Positions 1 to 8,481 of a stretch of 64,000 nt of DNA are shown here, in pieces (position 1 is the first letter of the stretch; each line of letters opens with the position of its first letter). A program made the translations under genes and the position numbers. The stretch covers positions 252,877 through 316,876 of the forward strand of contig CAZWDO010000003.1 of NCBI GenBank assembly GCA_964632485.1, read 5' to 3'. The notes under the pieces were generated by a model. The model was not told where the DNA came from. It made no database searches and was given only the letters and a program-made list of their open reading frames with translations. Origin of the DNA: CAZWDO01 sp964632485 [NCBI: uncultured bacterium]. Lineage in GTDB: Bacteria > JAGOEH01.

Positions 1-182
1 AAAAAAACCATTTGGGATGATGTATTGGCTTCAACCGATGCGAGATAATCGTTTAATTCTCTTTCCTGCGAGGGAGTCAGCAAATCGGCGTAGTCGTTGA
101 TACGGCCTTTAAGCGGTAGAAGATCGAGCGCCATCAGCGTGGGAACGAAAGCGCACAGGAAGATAAATAGTAGTTTTTTCAT
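1..182 (-). CDS. TPM-domain (YgcG-like) exported protein, 5' part only
   Basis: Only the first 60 codons are inside the window; the rest lies beyond the left edge. The protein opens with a Sec signal peptide (MKKLLFIFL, hydrophobic to about residue 19), then LKGRINDYADLLTPSQE, the entry signature of the TPM (YgcG/TLP18.3/Psb32) fold. Proteins of this type are exported and sit at or in the membrane; their biochemical role is not settled. It begins two bases after the stop of the upstream TPM gene, so the two should be translated from the same message, together with lemA. Confidence 0.8.
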   Translation of the reverse strand, partial: MKKLLFIFLCAFVPTLMALDLLPLKGRINDYADLLTPSQERELNDYLASVEANTSSQMVF

Positions 183-184
183 GG

Positions 185-850
185 TTATAACTCGATGATG
201 GGGTTATCGCTTAACTCATTGACATCGTCCGGCTGGATCGGAAATAACGGCGCTAAGTGTTCGCCGCAGTTTTGAATCTGGGTGGATAGAGCGTCGATAA
301 AGCGGTTTTCTTTGATTCCGCGAATAATTTCATCAACATTATTTTGCCAGGTTTCCTCTGGAATCTGAGCGGCTATCGCTGTGTCAACGAGTAGCTCGAC
401 TCTTCGTTCAAAAAATGAGATATAAAAGAGGACTCCGGTGGCTCCCTGGGTCGCGCCAATCTTGTGACGGTAAAATGCGGATTCGGCAGAAGTACGGACA
501 GTGTTTGCCAGCACATTGCGGGGAATCAGATTGAACTTGAGCCATGGAATATGCCCAATCAGCCAAATGATTATAAACAGTAATGATTGTGTTAATAAGA
601 AAAATACCAGCGCCAGAGTCAAATTTGTTTCCCAATAAAAAGAATGGATCCATGAAACCCATGTTTTTCCCGATAGGATCAGCGCGATAGAAAATATGAG
701 CGTAATCAATACGGCAAATATCAAACTCACAGAAGCGTAATTGTCAGATTTGCGGGCAATGACTGTCACAATTTCAGCGGATGTTTTTTTCTCCGCGATT
801 TGTGTCGCTTGAGTAATCTTGTCAAGATCGGTTTGAGTGAAACGACGCAT
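185..850 (-). CDS. TPM-domain membrane protein of the LemA/YgcG cluster
   Basis: A 221-residue protein with an N-terminal cytosolic stretch, two predicted membrane segments (about residues 40-60 and 77-99) and a TPM-like C-terminal half containing VLFYISFFERRVELLVDTA. This short, membrane-anchored version commonly accompanies a LemA protein and a secreted YgcG-type TPM protein, and that is the order seen here. The start lies 15 bases after the lemA stop. A phosphatase label is sometimes attached to TPM proteins but nothing in this sequence proves such activity. Function in this organism is unknown beyond a likely envelope role. Confidence 0.82.
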   Translation of the reverse strand: MRRFTQTDLDKITQATQIAEKKTSAEIVTVIARKSDNYASVSLIFAVLITLIFSIALILSGKTWVSWIHSFYWETNLTLALVFFLLTQSLLFIIIWLIGHIPWLKFNLIPRNVLANTVRTSAESAFYRHKIGATQGATGVLFYISFFERRVELLVDTAIAAQIPEETWQNNVDEIIRGIKENRFIDALSTQIQNCGEHLAPLFPIQPDDVNELSDNPIIEL

Positions 851-865
851 ATTGTGTGTATCCTG

Positions 866-1435
866 TTAAAATTCTACTTTAGGGGCTTGTTTGGCGCTTT
901 CGTCAGCTTTGAAGTAGTCGTATTGGTTGATATTAATTCCACGCAGGCTGACAAAAAAAGAGTTGGGAAAGGCTCTTGCATATTGTCGAAATAGTTCCAC
1001 TTCTCCGTTATACCGGCGTCGTTCGACACTGATTCGGTTTTCTGTACCGCTGAGTTCATCCATTAGTTTATTAAACGATTCATTTGCTTTGAGGTCCGGA
1101 TAGTTTTCGCTAAACACCAGCAAACGGGAAAGAGCGCCCTCAAGGCCCTGTGCGGCGGCAATTTTTTCGTTGGGTGTGGGGGCGGAGAAATATGCCTGTC
1201 GCGCTTTCGCCAGATCGGTGAAGATTCCTTCCTCATGTTTGGCGTAGCCCTTAACAGTCGCGACCAGATTCGGAATCAAATCATAACGTCGCTGCAGAAC
1301 GTTTTCCACATCGCCCCAGGCTTTGCGGACATTTTCTTCCATGATGACCGGCTTGTTATAGCTTGATACAAAACATGAACCGAAAATAAAAATTATAACG
1401 ATCAATACCAGACCAATAATGAGTCCTTTTGACAT
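866..1435 (-). CDS. lemA: LemA family protein
   Basis: A 189-residue protein with one N-terminal membrane anchor (about residues 4-24) followed by the helical LemA domain. Family marks are NVLQRRYDLIPNLVATVKGYA and AQGLEGALSRLLVFSENYPDLKA (split here by a short gap), and the closing NININQYDYF-like segment reads GININQYDYFKA. Length is typical. The ATG follows a good AGGAGG-like site. LemA proteins are single-pass inner-membrane proteins of poorly defined function that occur beside TPM proteins. It is the first gene of the three-gene minus-strand operon and has its own promoter. Confidence 0.92.
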   Translation of the reverse strand: MSKGLIIGLVLIVIIFIFGSCFVSSYNKPVIMEENVRKAWGDVENVLQRRYDLIPNLVATVKGYAKHEEGIFTDLAKARQAYFSAPTPNEKIAAAQGLEGALSRLLVFSENYPDLKANESFNKLMDELSGTENRISVERRRYNGEVELFRQYARAFPNSFFVSLRGININQYDYFKADESAKQAPKVEF

Positions 1436-1497
1436 ATATCCTCCCGGTTAAATCCGATTTATCCACTGGTTAACGGTTTGTAAGTTATCATCTCTAT

Positions 1498-1526
1498 ATA
1501 TTAATATAAAAAAATAAGGAAGTCAA
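1498..1526 (-). promoter_or_regulatory. Sigma70-type promoter for lemA operon
   Basis: On the minus strand TTGACT (1521-1526) and TAATAT (1498-1503) are separated by 17 bases. The element lies about 60 bases upstream of the lemA ATG and nothing else on that strand could use it. Confidence 0.65.
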
Positions 1527-1659
1527 GTTTTTTTTAAATTTTGAATGCTGAATCCCGTACTTATTTCACAACTGTGTTTTTAAACTGAAATTCGCTTTGC
1601 GTGATAAAATGAGCCAATGAGCTGAGGAGAAGGTTTTTTTTTAGAGTAATGCTTTAGGC

Positions 1660-1688
1660 TTGACTTGGAGCTTAAAATGTGTTAATTT
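1660..1688 (+). promoter_or_regulatory. Sigma70-type promoter for metal ABC operon
   Basis: TTGACT (1660-1665), 17-base spacer, TAATTT (1683-1688). The start codon of the ATPase gene is about 20 bases further on, giving a very short leader. I see no obvious Zur- or MntR-type inverted repeat over it. Confidence 0.5.
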
Positions 1689-1707
1689 ATATTTAACAGG
1701 ATAAATT

Positions 1708-2475
1708 ATGGATTATTTAGTGGAAGTCGAAAATCTGTCGATCGCTTATGAAAACCAGCTCGTTTTACGGGATATTACATTAAATATTGAAGAAGGTGAT
1801 TTCTTGGGGATTATCGGACCCAATGGCGGTGGGAAAACCACTCTGTTGAAGGCGTTGCTGGGATTAGTATCGTTCCATAAAGGAACGATCCGTTACAATT
1901 TGAAGGGAGGCGGAAATGCGCCCCGGCTATATGGGATTGGGTATTTACCTCAGATAAAAAATTTTGACCAGCAATTTCCGATAACAGTACAGGATATCGT
2001 TTTATCTGGATTGATGAAGGGGGGAGGATGGTTTTCACATTTTTCTCGAGATGAAAAAAAACGCGCATCTTTATTATTAGAGCGGTTAGGAATATCCCGA
2101 CTGGCCCATCGTTCACTAAATGATTTGTCGGGGGGACTGTTACAACGGGTTTTTCTGGCCCGCGCTTTAATCGGCGCTCCCCGTTTGTTGCTGTTGGACG
2201 AACCGAACACTTTTGTCGATAAGGATTTTGAAAATCATCTCTATCAGATATTGAAAGACCTTCATCAAAAGGAAGGAATATCTATTGTCCTGGTTACTCA
2301 TGATATTGGTGTGATCTCTTCTTATGTAAAAAATATTGCGTGTGTGAATGGGACTTTATTTTACCATGGCGGCAATGAAATGACTGAGGCGCTGGTTGAT
2401 CGCTATAACTGCCCGATCGATATTATTACGCATGGCGTTATCCCTCATCGAGTATTAAAGAGACATGATGGTTGA
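1708..2475 (+). CDS. Zinc/manganese-type ABC transporter ATP-binding protein
   Basis: A 255-residue ABC ATPase of the ZnuC/MntB type. Walker A is GPNGGGKTT (residues about 37-45), the signature loop LSGGLLQRVFLARAL near 145, Walker B LLLLDEP near 167, and the H-loop VTHD near 200. The D-loop region reads EPNTFVD instead of the usual EPTAGVD. It would energise uptake of a divalent metal from the cytosolic face. The gene overlaps the permease gene by 11 bases, so translation is coupled. No substrate-binding protein gene (ZnuA type) is adjacent, so the ion is not settled by context. Confidence 0.88.
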   Translation: MDYLVEVENLSIAYENQLVLRDITLNIEEGDFLGIIGPNGGGKTTLLKALLGLVSFHKGTIRYNLKGGGNAPRLYGIGYLPQIKNFDQQFPITVQDIVLSGLMKGGGWFSHFSRDEKKRASLLLERLGISRLAHRSLNDLSGGLLQRVFLARALIGAPRLLLLDEPNTFVDKDFENHLYQILKDLHQKEGISIVLVTHDIGVISSYVKNIACVNGTLFYHGGNEMTEALVDRYNCPIDIITHGVIPHRVLKRHDG

Positions 2476-3295
2476 ACTCTGGCATTATCAGTTCTTCCTT
2501 CATGCGATGGCCGCTATTGGATTGGGGAGTATTGTGTGTGGGGTGATTGGCACTTATATTGTCAGTCGGCGGATGGTCTTTATTGCCGGCGGAATAACGC
2601 ACAGCGCCTTTGGAGGAATTGGCCTTGCGTGGTATCTGGGGTTTCCTCCCTTGTTGGGCGCTACGTTAGTTGCCGTTGCCGTTAGTCTTATCACAGAACA
2701 CTCCATCCAGCATCGTGAATTCCGTCAGGATACAATGATTGGCATTCTTTGGTCAATCGGTATGGCTTTCGGGATTGTTTTTGTATCGCAGACGCCCGGG
2801 TACGCGCCCAATCTAATGAGCTATCTTTTTGGAAATATTCTATTGGTCAGCCAGTTCGATTTGTACTTTATGAGTGGTTTGGCCGGATTGGTTATTCTGA
2901 TTAATTGGGCATGTTATCGGCAAATTATATATACAGCGTTTGACCGGGAGTTCATGCTCACCCGGGGTGTAGCGGTAAAGACGATTCAAGTTGTGATGAG
3001 CATCCTGATTGCTCTGACCATTGTAATTATGATACGGATTGCCGGCATTATGCTGGTGATTTCTCTGTTGACAATTCCCCAAACGACGGCAAATCTTTTT
3101 TTTCGTTCCTATAAAAAAATTGTTGTCGCGTCGATCTTATTAGCTTTAGTTTCAGGGCTGGGGGGACTCGTGGGGGCCTATTATTGGAATTTGCCAACCG
3201 GCGCGGCAATTATCATTTTTGCCACATTGGTTTACCTCTTGGCAAAATTGGCAAAGACTGGGTTTCGCTTGTGGAAAAAAGTAGATCATGAATAA
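2465..3295 (+). CDS. Zinc/manganese-type ABC transporter permease
   Basis: A 276-residue polytopic membrane protein of the ABC-3 (ZnuB/MntC/TroC) family. Recognisable pieces are GTYIVSRRMVFIAGGITHSAFGGIG near residues 24-50 (broken here as VSRRMVFIAGGITH), the loop around FDREFMLTRGVAVK, and the MLVISLLTIP segment near 205. Eight or so hydrophobic segments are visible. It forms the membrane channel for the ATPase encoded just upstream. The U32 gene follows after five bases, so three genes share one message. Confidence 0.88.
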   Translation: MMVELWHYQFFLHAMAAIGLGSIVCGVIGTYIVSRRMVFIAGGITHSAFGGIGLAWYLGFPPLLGATLVAVAVSLITEHSIQHREFRQDTMIGILWSIGMAFGIVFVSQTPGYAPNLMSYLFGNILLVSQFDLYFMSGLAGLVILINWACYRQIIYTAFDREFMLTRGVAVKTIQVVMSILIALTIVIMIRIAGIMLVISLLTIPQTTANLFFRSYKKIVVASILLALVSGLGGLVGAYYWNLPTGAAIIIFATLVYLLAKLAKTGFRLWKKVDHE

Positions 3296-3300
3296 TATTA

Positions 3301-5346
3301 ATGGATAAAATTCCGGAATTGTTAGCGCCGGCAGCGTCCCGAAATGCTGCCCTTGAAGCATTTCAGGCAGGCGCAGATGCTGTTTATCTGGGGGTCCCGC
3401 GCTTAAACGCGCGCTTGAGGGCGGCAAATCTTTCGTTGCATGAGTTGCGCGAATTGTTGCCGCAAGCCCATAAAATGGGTAAAAAAATTTATCTGACTTT
3501 AAATACCTTAGTGAAACCCCAGGAATGGCCCCAATTGAGACAAATTGCCCAGTTTTCACTGATTTTTGGTGTGGATGCGCTTATTATTCAAGATTGGGGT
3601 GTTTTGCGCTATTTGCGGGATTTATATCCTGAACTCCCTATCCACGCTTCCACTCAAATGTTTACTTATCATCTTGCGGCGTTACAGGAACTAAAAGAGC
3701 AGGGTGTGCAGCGGGTAATTCTGCCCCGTGAGTTGAGTCGGGGCGAAGTCGCCTGGTTGGCGTCGCGTTCACCCCTGGATTTGGAAATTTTTGTTCATGG
3801 CGCTCTTTGTTTCTCTTTCTCTGGCGCTTGCTGGATTTCTGAACTGTTTTATGGAGATTCCGGCAATCGTGGATTATGCCGCCAGATATGCCGCCATCCG
3901 TTTCAAACGCGGCAAGGTACGATCCGTCCGTTTGCCCTGAAGGACTTAGACAACCATCTTCACTTGGATGAGTTTGCCCGTTTGGGTATTGTTTCGCTCA
4001 AAATTGAGGGCCGCTTACGATCACTTTCCTATTTGCGGGAGACTGTCACTATGTACCGCCGTCTGTTAGATGGCGAGAAATTTCAACCAAGGTTTCGTTT
4101 TTCCCGTCCCGGAACGGATGGGTATTGGCGAGGAGAAACCGGGGATTCACTCCTGGCGAGTTCTGATGATAATCAATTGGGCGAGTATGTAGGAATAGTA
4201 AAAAATGGCTGGGGTCGGGAGCTTATTATTCAGGCTGGAGAAACCCCCTCAATTGGCGCCTCCTTGAGGCTGGTTGCTGAAAACGGCAGGTTTTCAAGCA
4301 ACGTAACGGTAATTTTTTCAGAACAAATAGGAAAAAATATTCAGCGATTGAAAACTGATAAAAATATGGATCGGATTCTTCCCCAAAGCCTGGTTTACTT
4401 GACAAACGACCCTCGGGCTGACTTGTTGATGAAAGCTGCGGTATCTCCTGATGTCAGATTGAAAGGCGAGAGTGAGATTAACCTTCGTATCATCCAGGAA
4501 ATTGGGAAGCTGCAAGTGTATGGACGTTTTGTTTTTCCCCGGTTAGCTCCTCTTGACGTTGTGGCGATTGTAAATACGGTAGAGGAACCACTTGTCGCTG
4601 AATGTGATGCGCAAATCCTGCAGCAGGTATGGGGACAGACGGGGAATTATCCCTGGCGGGTAAACTCGGTGGAGTTGCATGTTACTCAAAATTTTGGCTA
4701 TCGCTTTTGGAAGCGGACGCGGAGGGAACTCTTCCAGCAGTTCCATATTCAATGGCAACACTATCAACGTGAACAATTGCGCCGGATTGAACCAGTTGCA
4801 TTTTCGTCAACCATCTCTGCGCCGGTTTTTCAGTTGCGTGAACTTTTCAATATTCCTAATGACTTTACCGTAACCTCCAATGATACGTTCCTTGGATCCC
4901 AGATTCTGGCGACTCAACTCCTGGAGCGAGGGATGGAGCCGGGGCGGCTTTGGGTGCGATTGCCGCTTTTTTTTTCCCCCTTGCATGAAGAAGATTTTAA
5001 AATTAAAATGGAGGAATGGGTCAGAAAAGGATGTAATTTATGCTTAACTCATTGGGGACAGATCCCTATGGCGCGATCTCTGAATATTAAATGGATTGGC
5101 TACTATACGCTCAACTGTATCAACCCTTTGATGGAGAAATGGTTGAGCAGTCAGGGGATGTCTGGTATTGTGATCCGGCCTCTGGCTCCTGTTGTCGAAC
5201 CCCGGAGAGCGGTTCTTCTCGATACATCCCGAGTTCTGGCTATGATCTACCGGCCAGATGTATCTCCTTGTGAATTAGGTTATAATGGCCGTACTCTTTA
5301 TGTGGAAAAGGAAGATGAAGCTCACCTGCTTTGGGCTGGTTTATGA
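3301..5346 (+). CDS. U32 family peptidase-like protein (RlhA/YhbU type)
   Basis: A 681-residue member of the U32 group. The N-terminal part is a TIM-barrel-like domain beginning ELLAPAASRNAALEAFQAG and ending with the family motif EIFVHGALCFSFSGACWIS, followed by GLCRQICRHPF, which supplies the cysteines thought to bind an iron-sulfur cluster in this family. The C-terminal half matches the DUF3656-type extension in length. E. coli RlhA, a close architectural relative, takes part in 23S rRNA C2501 hydroxylation; others are called collagenase-like peptidases without firm proof. A tRNA or rRNA modification role is the better guess. Confidence 0.82.
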   Translation: MDKIPELLAPAASRNAALEAFQAGADAVYLGVPRLNARLRAANLSLHELRELLPQAHKMGKKIYLTLNTLVKPQEWPQLRQIAQFSLIFGVDALIIQDWGVLRYLRDLYPELPIHASTQMFTYHLAALQELKEQGVQRVILPRELSRGEVAWLASRSPLDLEIFVHGALCFSFSGACWISELFYGDSGNRGLCRQICRHPFQTRQGTIRPFALKDLDNHLHLDEFARLGIVSLKIEGRLRSLSYLRETVTMYRRLLDGEKFQPRFRFSRPGTDGYWRGETGDSLLASSDDNQLGEYVGIVKNGWGRELIIQAGETPSIGASLRLVAENGRFSSNVTVIFSEQIGKNIQRLKTDKNMDRILPQSLVYLTNDPRADLLMKAAVSPDVRLKGESEINLRIIQEIGKLQVYGRFVFPRLAPLDVVAIVNTVEEPLVAECDAQILQQVWGQTGNYPWRVNSVELHVTQNFGYRFWKRTRRELFQQFHIQWQHYQREQLRRIEPVAFSSTISAPVFQLRELFNIPNDFTVTSNDTFLGSQILATQLLERGMEPGRLWVRLPLFFSPLHEEDFKIKMEEWVRKGCNLCLTHWGQIPMARSLNIKWIGYYTLNCINPLMEKWLSSQGMSGIVIRPLAPVVEPRRAVLLDTSRVLAMIYRPDVSPCELGYNGRTLYVEKEDEAHLLWAGL

Positions 5347-5451
5347 TATCGCTTGAAAATTATGGGTAAACTATGATTATAAGTATTGAAATCATGGACG
5401 AATGCTTATTGACAATCTATCAGCAATTTTCGGAAAAGGGATAAAAAAATC

Positions 5452-5480
5452 TTGACAAATACTTAATAGTTTTTTATTAT
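5452..5480 (+). promoter_or_regulatory. Sigma70-type promoter for the GKRP-like operon
   Basis: TTGACA (5452-5457), 17-base spacer, TATTAT (5475-5480), one of the best promoter matches in the window. It implies a leader of about 130 bases before the ATG at 5618. A second perfect TATAAT at 5506-5511 has no -35 partner at the right distance. Confidence 0.7.
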
Positions 5481-5617
5481 TTAGCATTAAGATTGCCGAA
5501 CGCTCTATAATGTTTGAATTAAAGAAGGAGCAATCTGGGCAGATTCCGTGTGTGAATGTATAACTTGCTATGGTGCAATGATGAATGATTGTTTGAATAA
5601 TAGAAGGAGGCTCTTCG

Positions 5618-7360
5618 ATGACATTATCCAGCATTACGGAAATGGCCAACGAATTGACAGATGAGATTGATATTGCTTCGGCGGAAGAGATGCTGAGATT
5701 GTTGAGGCAAACGGATCAGCAGATGTTTGAAGGATATAAAGCTTATGAAAGTATGAAGGATCAGCCTTTCCGGGATCGGCTGGCGCGCGCGGTAGCGCTT
5801 ATTCGTCAGTTTGAAAATGCAGCTAAGGAAACAGACCAAAAATTTAAGATCATTTTATCTGGCGCCGGGACGTCGGGCCGTTTGGCCATGTTAATCGCCC
5901 GGCAATTCAACCAGGCTCTTGCCGGAAGCGGCGTAGCGGTAGAGTTTGATTATCTGATCGCCGGTAGTGATTTAGCTCTGATCAAGGCGCAGGAAGGGGC
6001 CGAGGATGACCCGCTTCAGGGACGCCAGGATTTGTTGGAAAAGACCCAGGGCACGAATATTTTTATCTATATTGGAATTACATGCGGATTTTCCGCTCCG
6101 TATGTAGCCGGGCAGTTGGATTATGCCGTATATGAACGTAACCAGGCGGCTTTTCTAATTGGCTTTAATCCTCCGGATCGGGCCCGTCGCAATACCCCTG
6201 AAAATTGGGATAAAAGTTTTTACCAGGTTGTCAATGAATTAATTGGCAATGAGCGGTTTGAGCTGCTTAATCCAGTCGTGGGCCCGGAACCGATAACCGG
6301 ATCGACCCGCATGAAGGGTGGCAGCGCGACCAAGATGATTCTTGAGATTTTATTCACTCTGGCTTACTTGCCCAGGGCTGAATCTCTCTGGCCTGAGTTG
6401 GCTGTTTTAGGCGTCAATGAGCCAATGGATGGATATCGCAGTTTATTGGCCGGATTTCAGCGCGCTAAAGATTATGTGTATGAGCAGACTGAAAAGATTG
6501 CGCCGGCGCTAATTTCAGCCGGAGAATCGTTGAAACATAATGGACATATCTATTACTTGGGTGAAGATGTCGCCGGTTGTCTGGGGATTGTTGACGCTTC
6601 TGAATGCCCTCCGACTTATGGCGCTGATTTTCATGATATTCGTGGATTTATTGAAAATGGTTGGGCGGGATTCTCTCCCACCAGTCGTGATCTCTCTACC
6701 GTAGATTCGCTTTTTGACATCGGTTTTGATAGTTTTCAAGCTCATTGTCTGCCAACACTGGGGATCAATGATTTAGTCGTCATAACCGGAAGCGACGGGT
6801 TCCATGCGAAGCAGGTCCAATGGATTGATGTCTGTAAGGAAAAAGGCGCTCGATTATTCCGAGTTTTATTGGCGCAAAGGCGGCATACCAGTTCTCTAAC
6901 TGATTTCGACCTCGTTTTGGATGCCAATGAATTTCAGGCAACAACACCGTGGGAAATTGGATTGGCCGTCAAGTTAGTTTTTAACGCAATTACGACTGCT
7001 GCCCACGTGTTTAAAGGCAAGGTTTATAAAAACCGTATGGTTGATTTGCGTATCAGCAATAATAAACTTTATTATCGCAGTATTAATATTATTAAGGAAC
7101 TGATGCGCGTTGATAGTGAACGGGCTGAAATCTGTGTCCTGCGGGCTATTTACGGGAGCGATACTATTTCTGAGGAGACGCTTACTGCGCCTATTTCACA
7201 CCATGTGGCCCATGCGGTCGCACAGGGGAAAATTGTTCCACTGGCGCTGATTATGGCGGCGAGCGATTCTACCTATAACCAAGCTCTCGATCATTTAAGC
7301 CGGCAACCGGTGATTCGTCATGTCGTTGAAGAATTCCAGAAGGAGCAACGCCATCTATGA
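5618..7360 (+). CDS. Double-SIS GKRP-like / MurQ-type protein
   Basis: A 580-residue protein with two SIS domains, twice the length of MurQ (about 300). Domain one holds GAGTSGR (82-88), IAGSDLALIKAQEGAEDD (114-131) and STRMKGGSATK (229-239), all MurQ marks. Domain two holds DASECPPTYG (326-335) and, near the end, MVDLRISNNKLYYRS and APISHHV, which match vertebrate glucokinase regulatory protein (GCKR) closely. MurQ cleaves the lactyl ether of MurNAc 6-phosphate; GKRP is known to descend from such enzymes. The two catalytic glutamates of MurQ appear to be shared between the halves (E129, E329). It begins after a GGAGG site and overlaps an amidase-like gene, favouring a MurNAc-6-P etherase role. 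Confidence 0.85.
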   Translation: MTLSSITEMANELTDEIDIASAEEMLRLLRQTDQQMFEGYKAYESMKDQPFRDRLARAVALIRQFENAAKETDQKFKIILSGAGTSGRLAMLIARQFNQALAGSGVAVEFDYLIAGSDLALIKAQEGAEDDPLQGRQDLLEKTQGTNIFIYIGITCGFSAPYVAGQLDYAVYERNQAAFLIGFNPPDRARRNTPENWDKSFYQVVNELIGNERFELLNPVVGPEPITGSTRMKGGSATKMILEILFTLAYLPRAESLWPELAVLGVNEPMDGYRSLLAGFQRAKDYVYEQTEKIAPALISAGESLKHNGHIYYLGEDVAGCLGIVDASECPPTYGADFHDIRGFIENGWAGFSPTSRDLSTVDSLFDIGFDSFQAHCLPTLGINDLVVITGSDGFHAKQVQWIDVCKEKGARLFRVLLAQRRHTSSLTDFDLVLDANEFQATTPWEIGLAVKLVFNAITTAAHVFKGKVYKNRMVDLRISNNKLYYRSINIIKELMRVDSERAEICVLRAIYGSDTISEETLTAPISHHVAHAVAQGKIVPLALIMAASDSTYNQALDHLSRQPVIRHVVEEFQKEQRHL

Positions 7361-8481
7361 AAATAATAGTGTTAATTTTTTCCGTGTTTATTTTAGTCAG
7401 TTGTTATCCTTTTAAAAAACAACCGGTCGTCAGCCTGACGCCCCGGGAACTTGAATTGGCTCAGGCGCGGGGAATCGACGGCGAAGATCTGGCCCGCTGG
7501 CAGGCTCTACCCCTTAATAAACTGACTCCACTTGAGCTGGATCGCTATCTGGGTTTTATCCATGAATTCATTCCGAATCTGCGCCAACGAGTTCAATATT
7601 TGGCCCGAAAAAATTTAGGCCAGCCTTATCAAATTTATCTTCTCGGAGAATTTCCGTTTGAAATTTATGATGAACAACCGCTTTTTTGTCTTGAAAAAAG
7701 CGATTGCGTCGTTTTTTCTGAGCATACCTATGCCATGGCTTTGGCTCAAAATTGGCGCGAGTTTTTTATTATTTTGCAACGGATTCGTTATAAAAACGGA
7801 ATAATCGGAATGCTGACACGTAACCATTATACAGAATTGGATTGGGATAAAAATAATAATTGGCTGGTGGAAGATATCACTGATTCGATTGCTTCTCAAT
7901 TTGCGAAAAGGGATACGGTTATTATCGATAAACGTAAGTTTTTTAAGCGGTTTAATATTGGACAGGAATTACTTGCCGACACCTTGGAATTGAGCTACAT
8001 CCCGGCAGAATATGTAAAAGATGTCCTTCAATTTCTGCAACCGGGTGATTTTGTAAATATTGTACGTGGACCTGAAAACAGTAAGGATGGCGATAAATAT
8101 GTCGGGCATGTGGGATTGATCACGCGTAAAAGTGATGGAACCGTGTGTTTTCTCCATTCAACCTGGCCCCAGGTGATGGAACAACCGCTGACCAGTGTTT
8201 ATTTTCCCTATGATGAATATAATGGGCGGCGCAAAGCTGAAAATGATGAAATTCGCCAGTATAATGAAGGAATTCGCAAGAAATATGCCGGAAATGAGCA
8301 GCAAATAAAGAAAAAAATTAAAGCCGTCAAGCCCTTGTTTTATGGTTTTAAGTTCTTACGGTTACGGGAAAATCCGTTAGGGACGCTAAAATCGTTGGAA
8401 AATGAGAACGATAGTCTGTTGATCCGTTCCGGAGTAGCTTGGCCTGAATCTATTACCATTAATCCTGAGACGGAAAAATGA
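7357..8481 (+). CDS. DUF1460 (NlpC/P60-like) amidase-type lipoprotein
   Basis: A 374-residue protein with a lipoprotein signal (hydrophobic stretch ending in LVSC, Cys16). The body matches the DUF1460 fold, a papain-like group that includes peptidoglycan amidases: EKSDCVVFSEHTYAMAL carries the probable nucleophile Cys117, RNHYTELDW carries His157, and GHVGLITR supplies another conserved histidine segment. It should act in the periplasm, tethered to a membrane. It overlaps the upstream GKRP/MurQ-like gene by four bases, which fits cutting of muropeptides whose MurNAc part is then processed in the cytosol. Substrate is inferred, not shown. Confidence 0.8.
   Translation: MKIIVLIFSVFILVSCYPFKKQPVVSLTPRELELAQARGIDGEDLARWQALPLNKLTPLELDRYLGFIHEFIPNLRQRVQYLARKNLGQPYQIYLLGEFPFEIYDEQPLFCLEKSDCVVFSEHTYAMALAQNWREFFIILQRIRYKNGIIGMLTRNHYTELDWDKNNNWLVEDITDSIASQFAKRDTVIIDKRKFFKRFNIGQELLADTLELSYIPAEYVKDVLQFLQPGDFVNIVRGPENSKDGDKYVGHVGLITRKSDGTVCFLHSTWPQVMEQPLTSVYFPYDEYNGRRKAENDEIRQYNEGIRKKYAGNEQQIKKKIKAVKPLFYGFKFLRLRENPLGTLKSLENENDSLLIRSGVAWPESITINPETEK

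Noticed and set aside
3152-3559. 135-codon minus-strand frame across the permease/U32 junction
   Set aside because: Antisense to two real genes and without a start signal.
5506-5511. Perfect TATAAT
   Set aside because: No -35 at 15-19 bases upstream and no extended -10 TG; the TTGACA-17-TATTAT nearby is better.
5510-5563. 17-residue reading frame between promoter and GKRP-like gene
   Set aside because: No Shine-Dalgarno site and no run of a single amino acid; not a convincing leader peptide.
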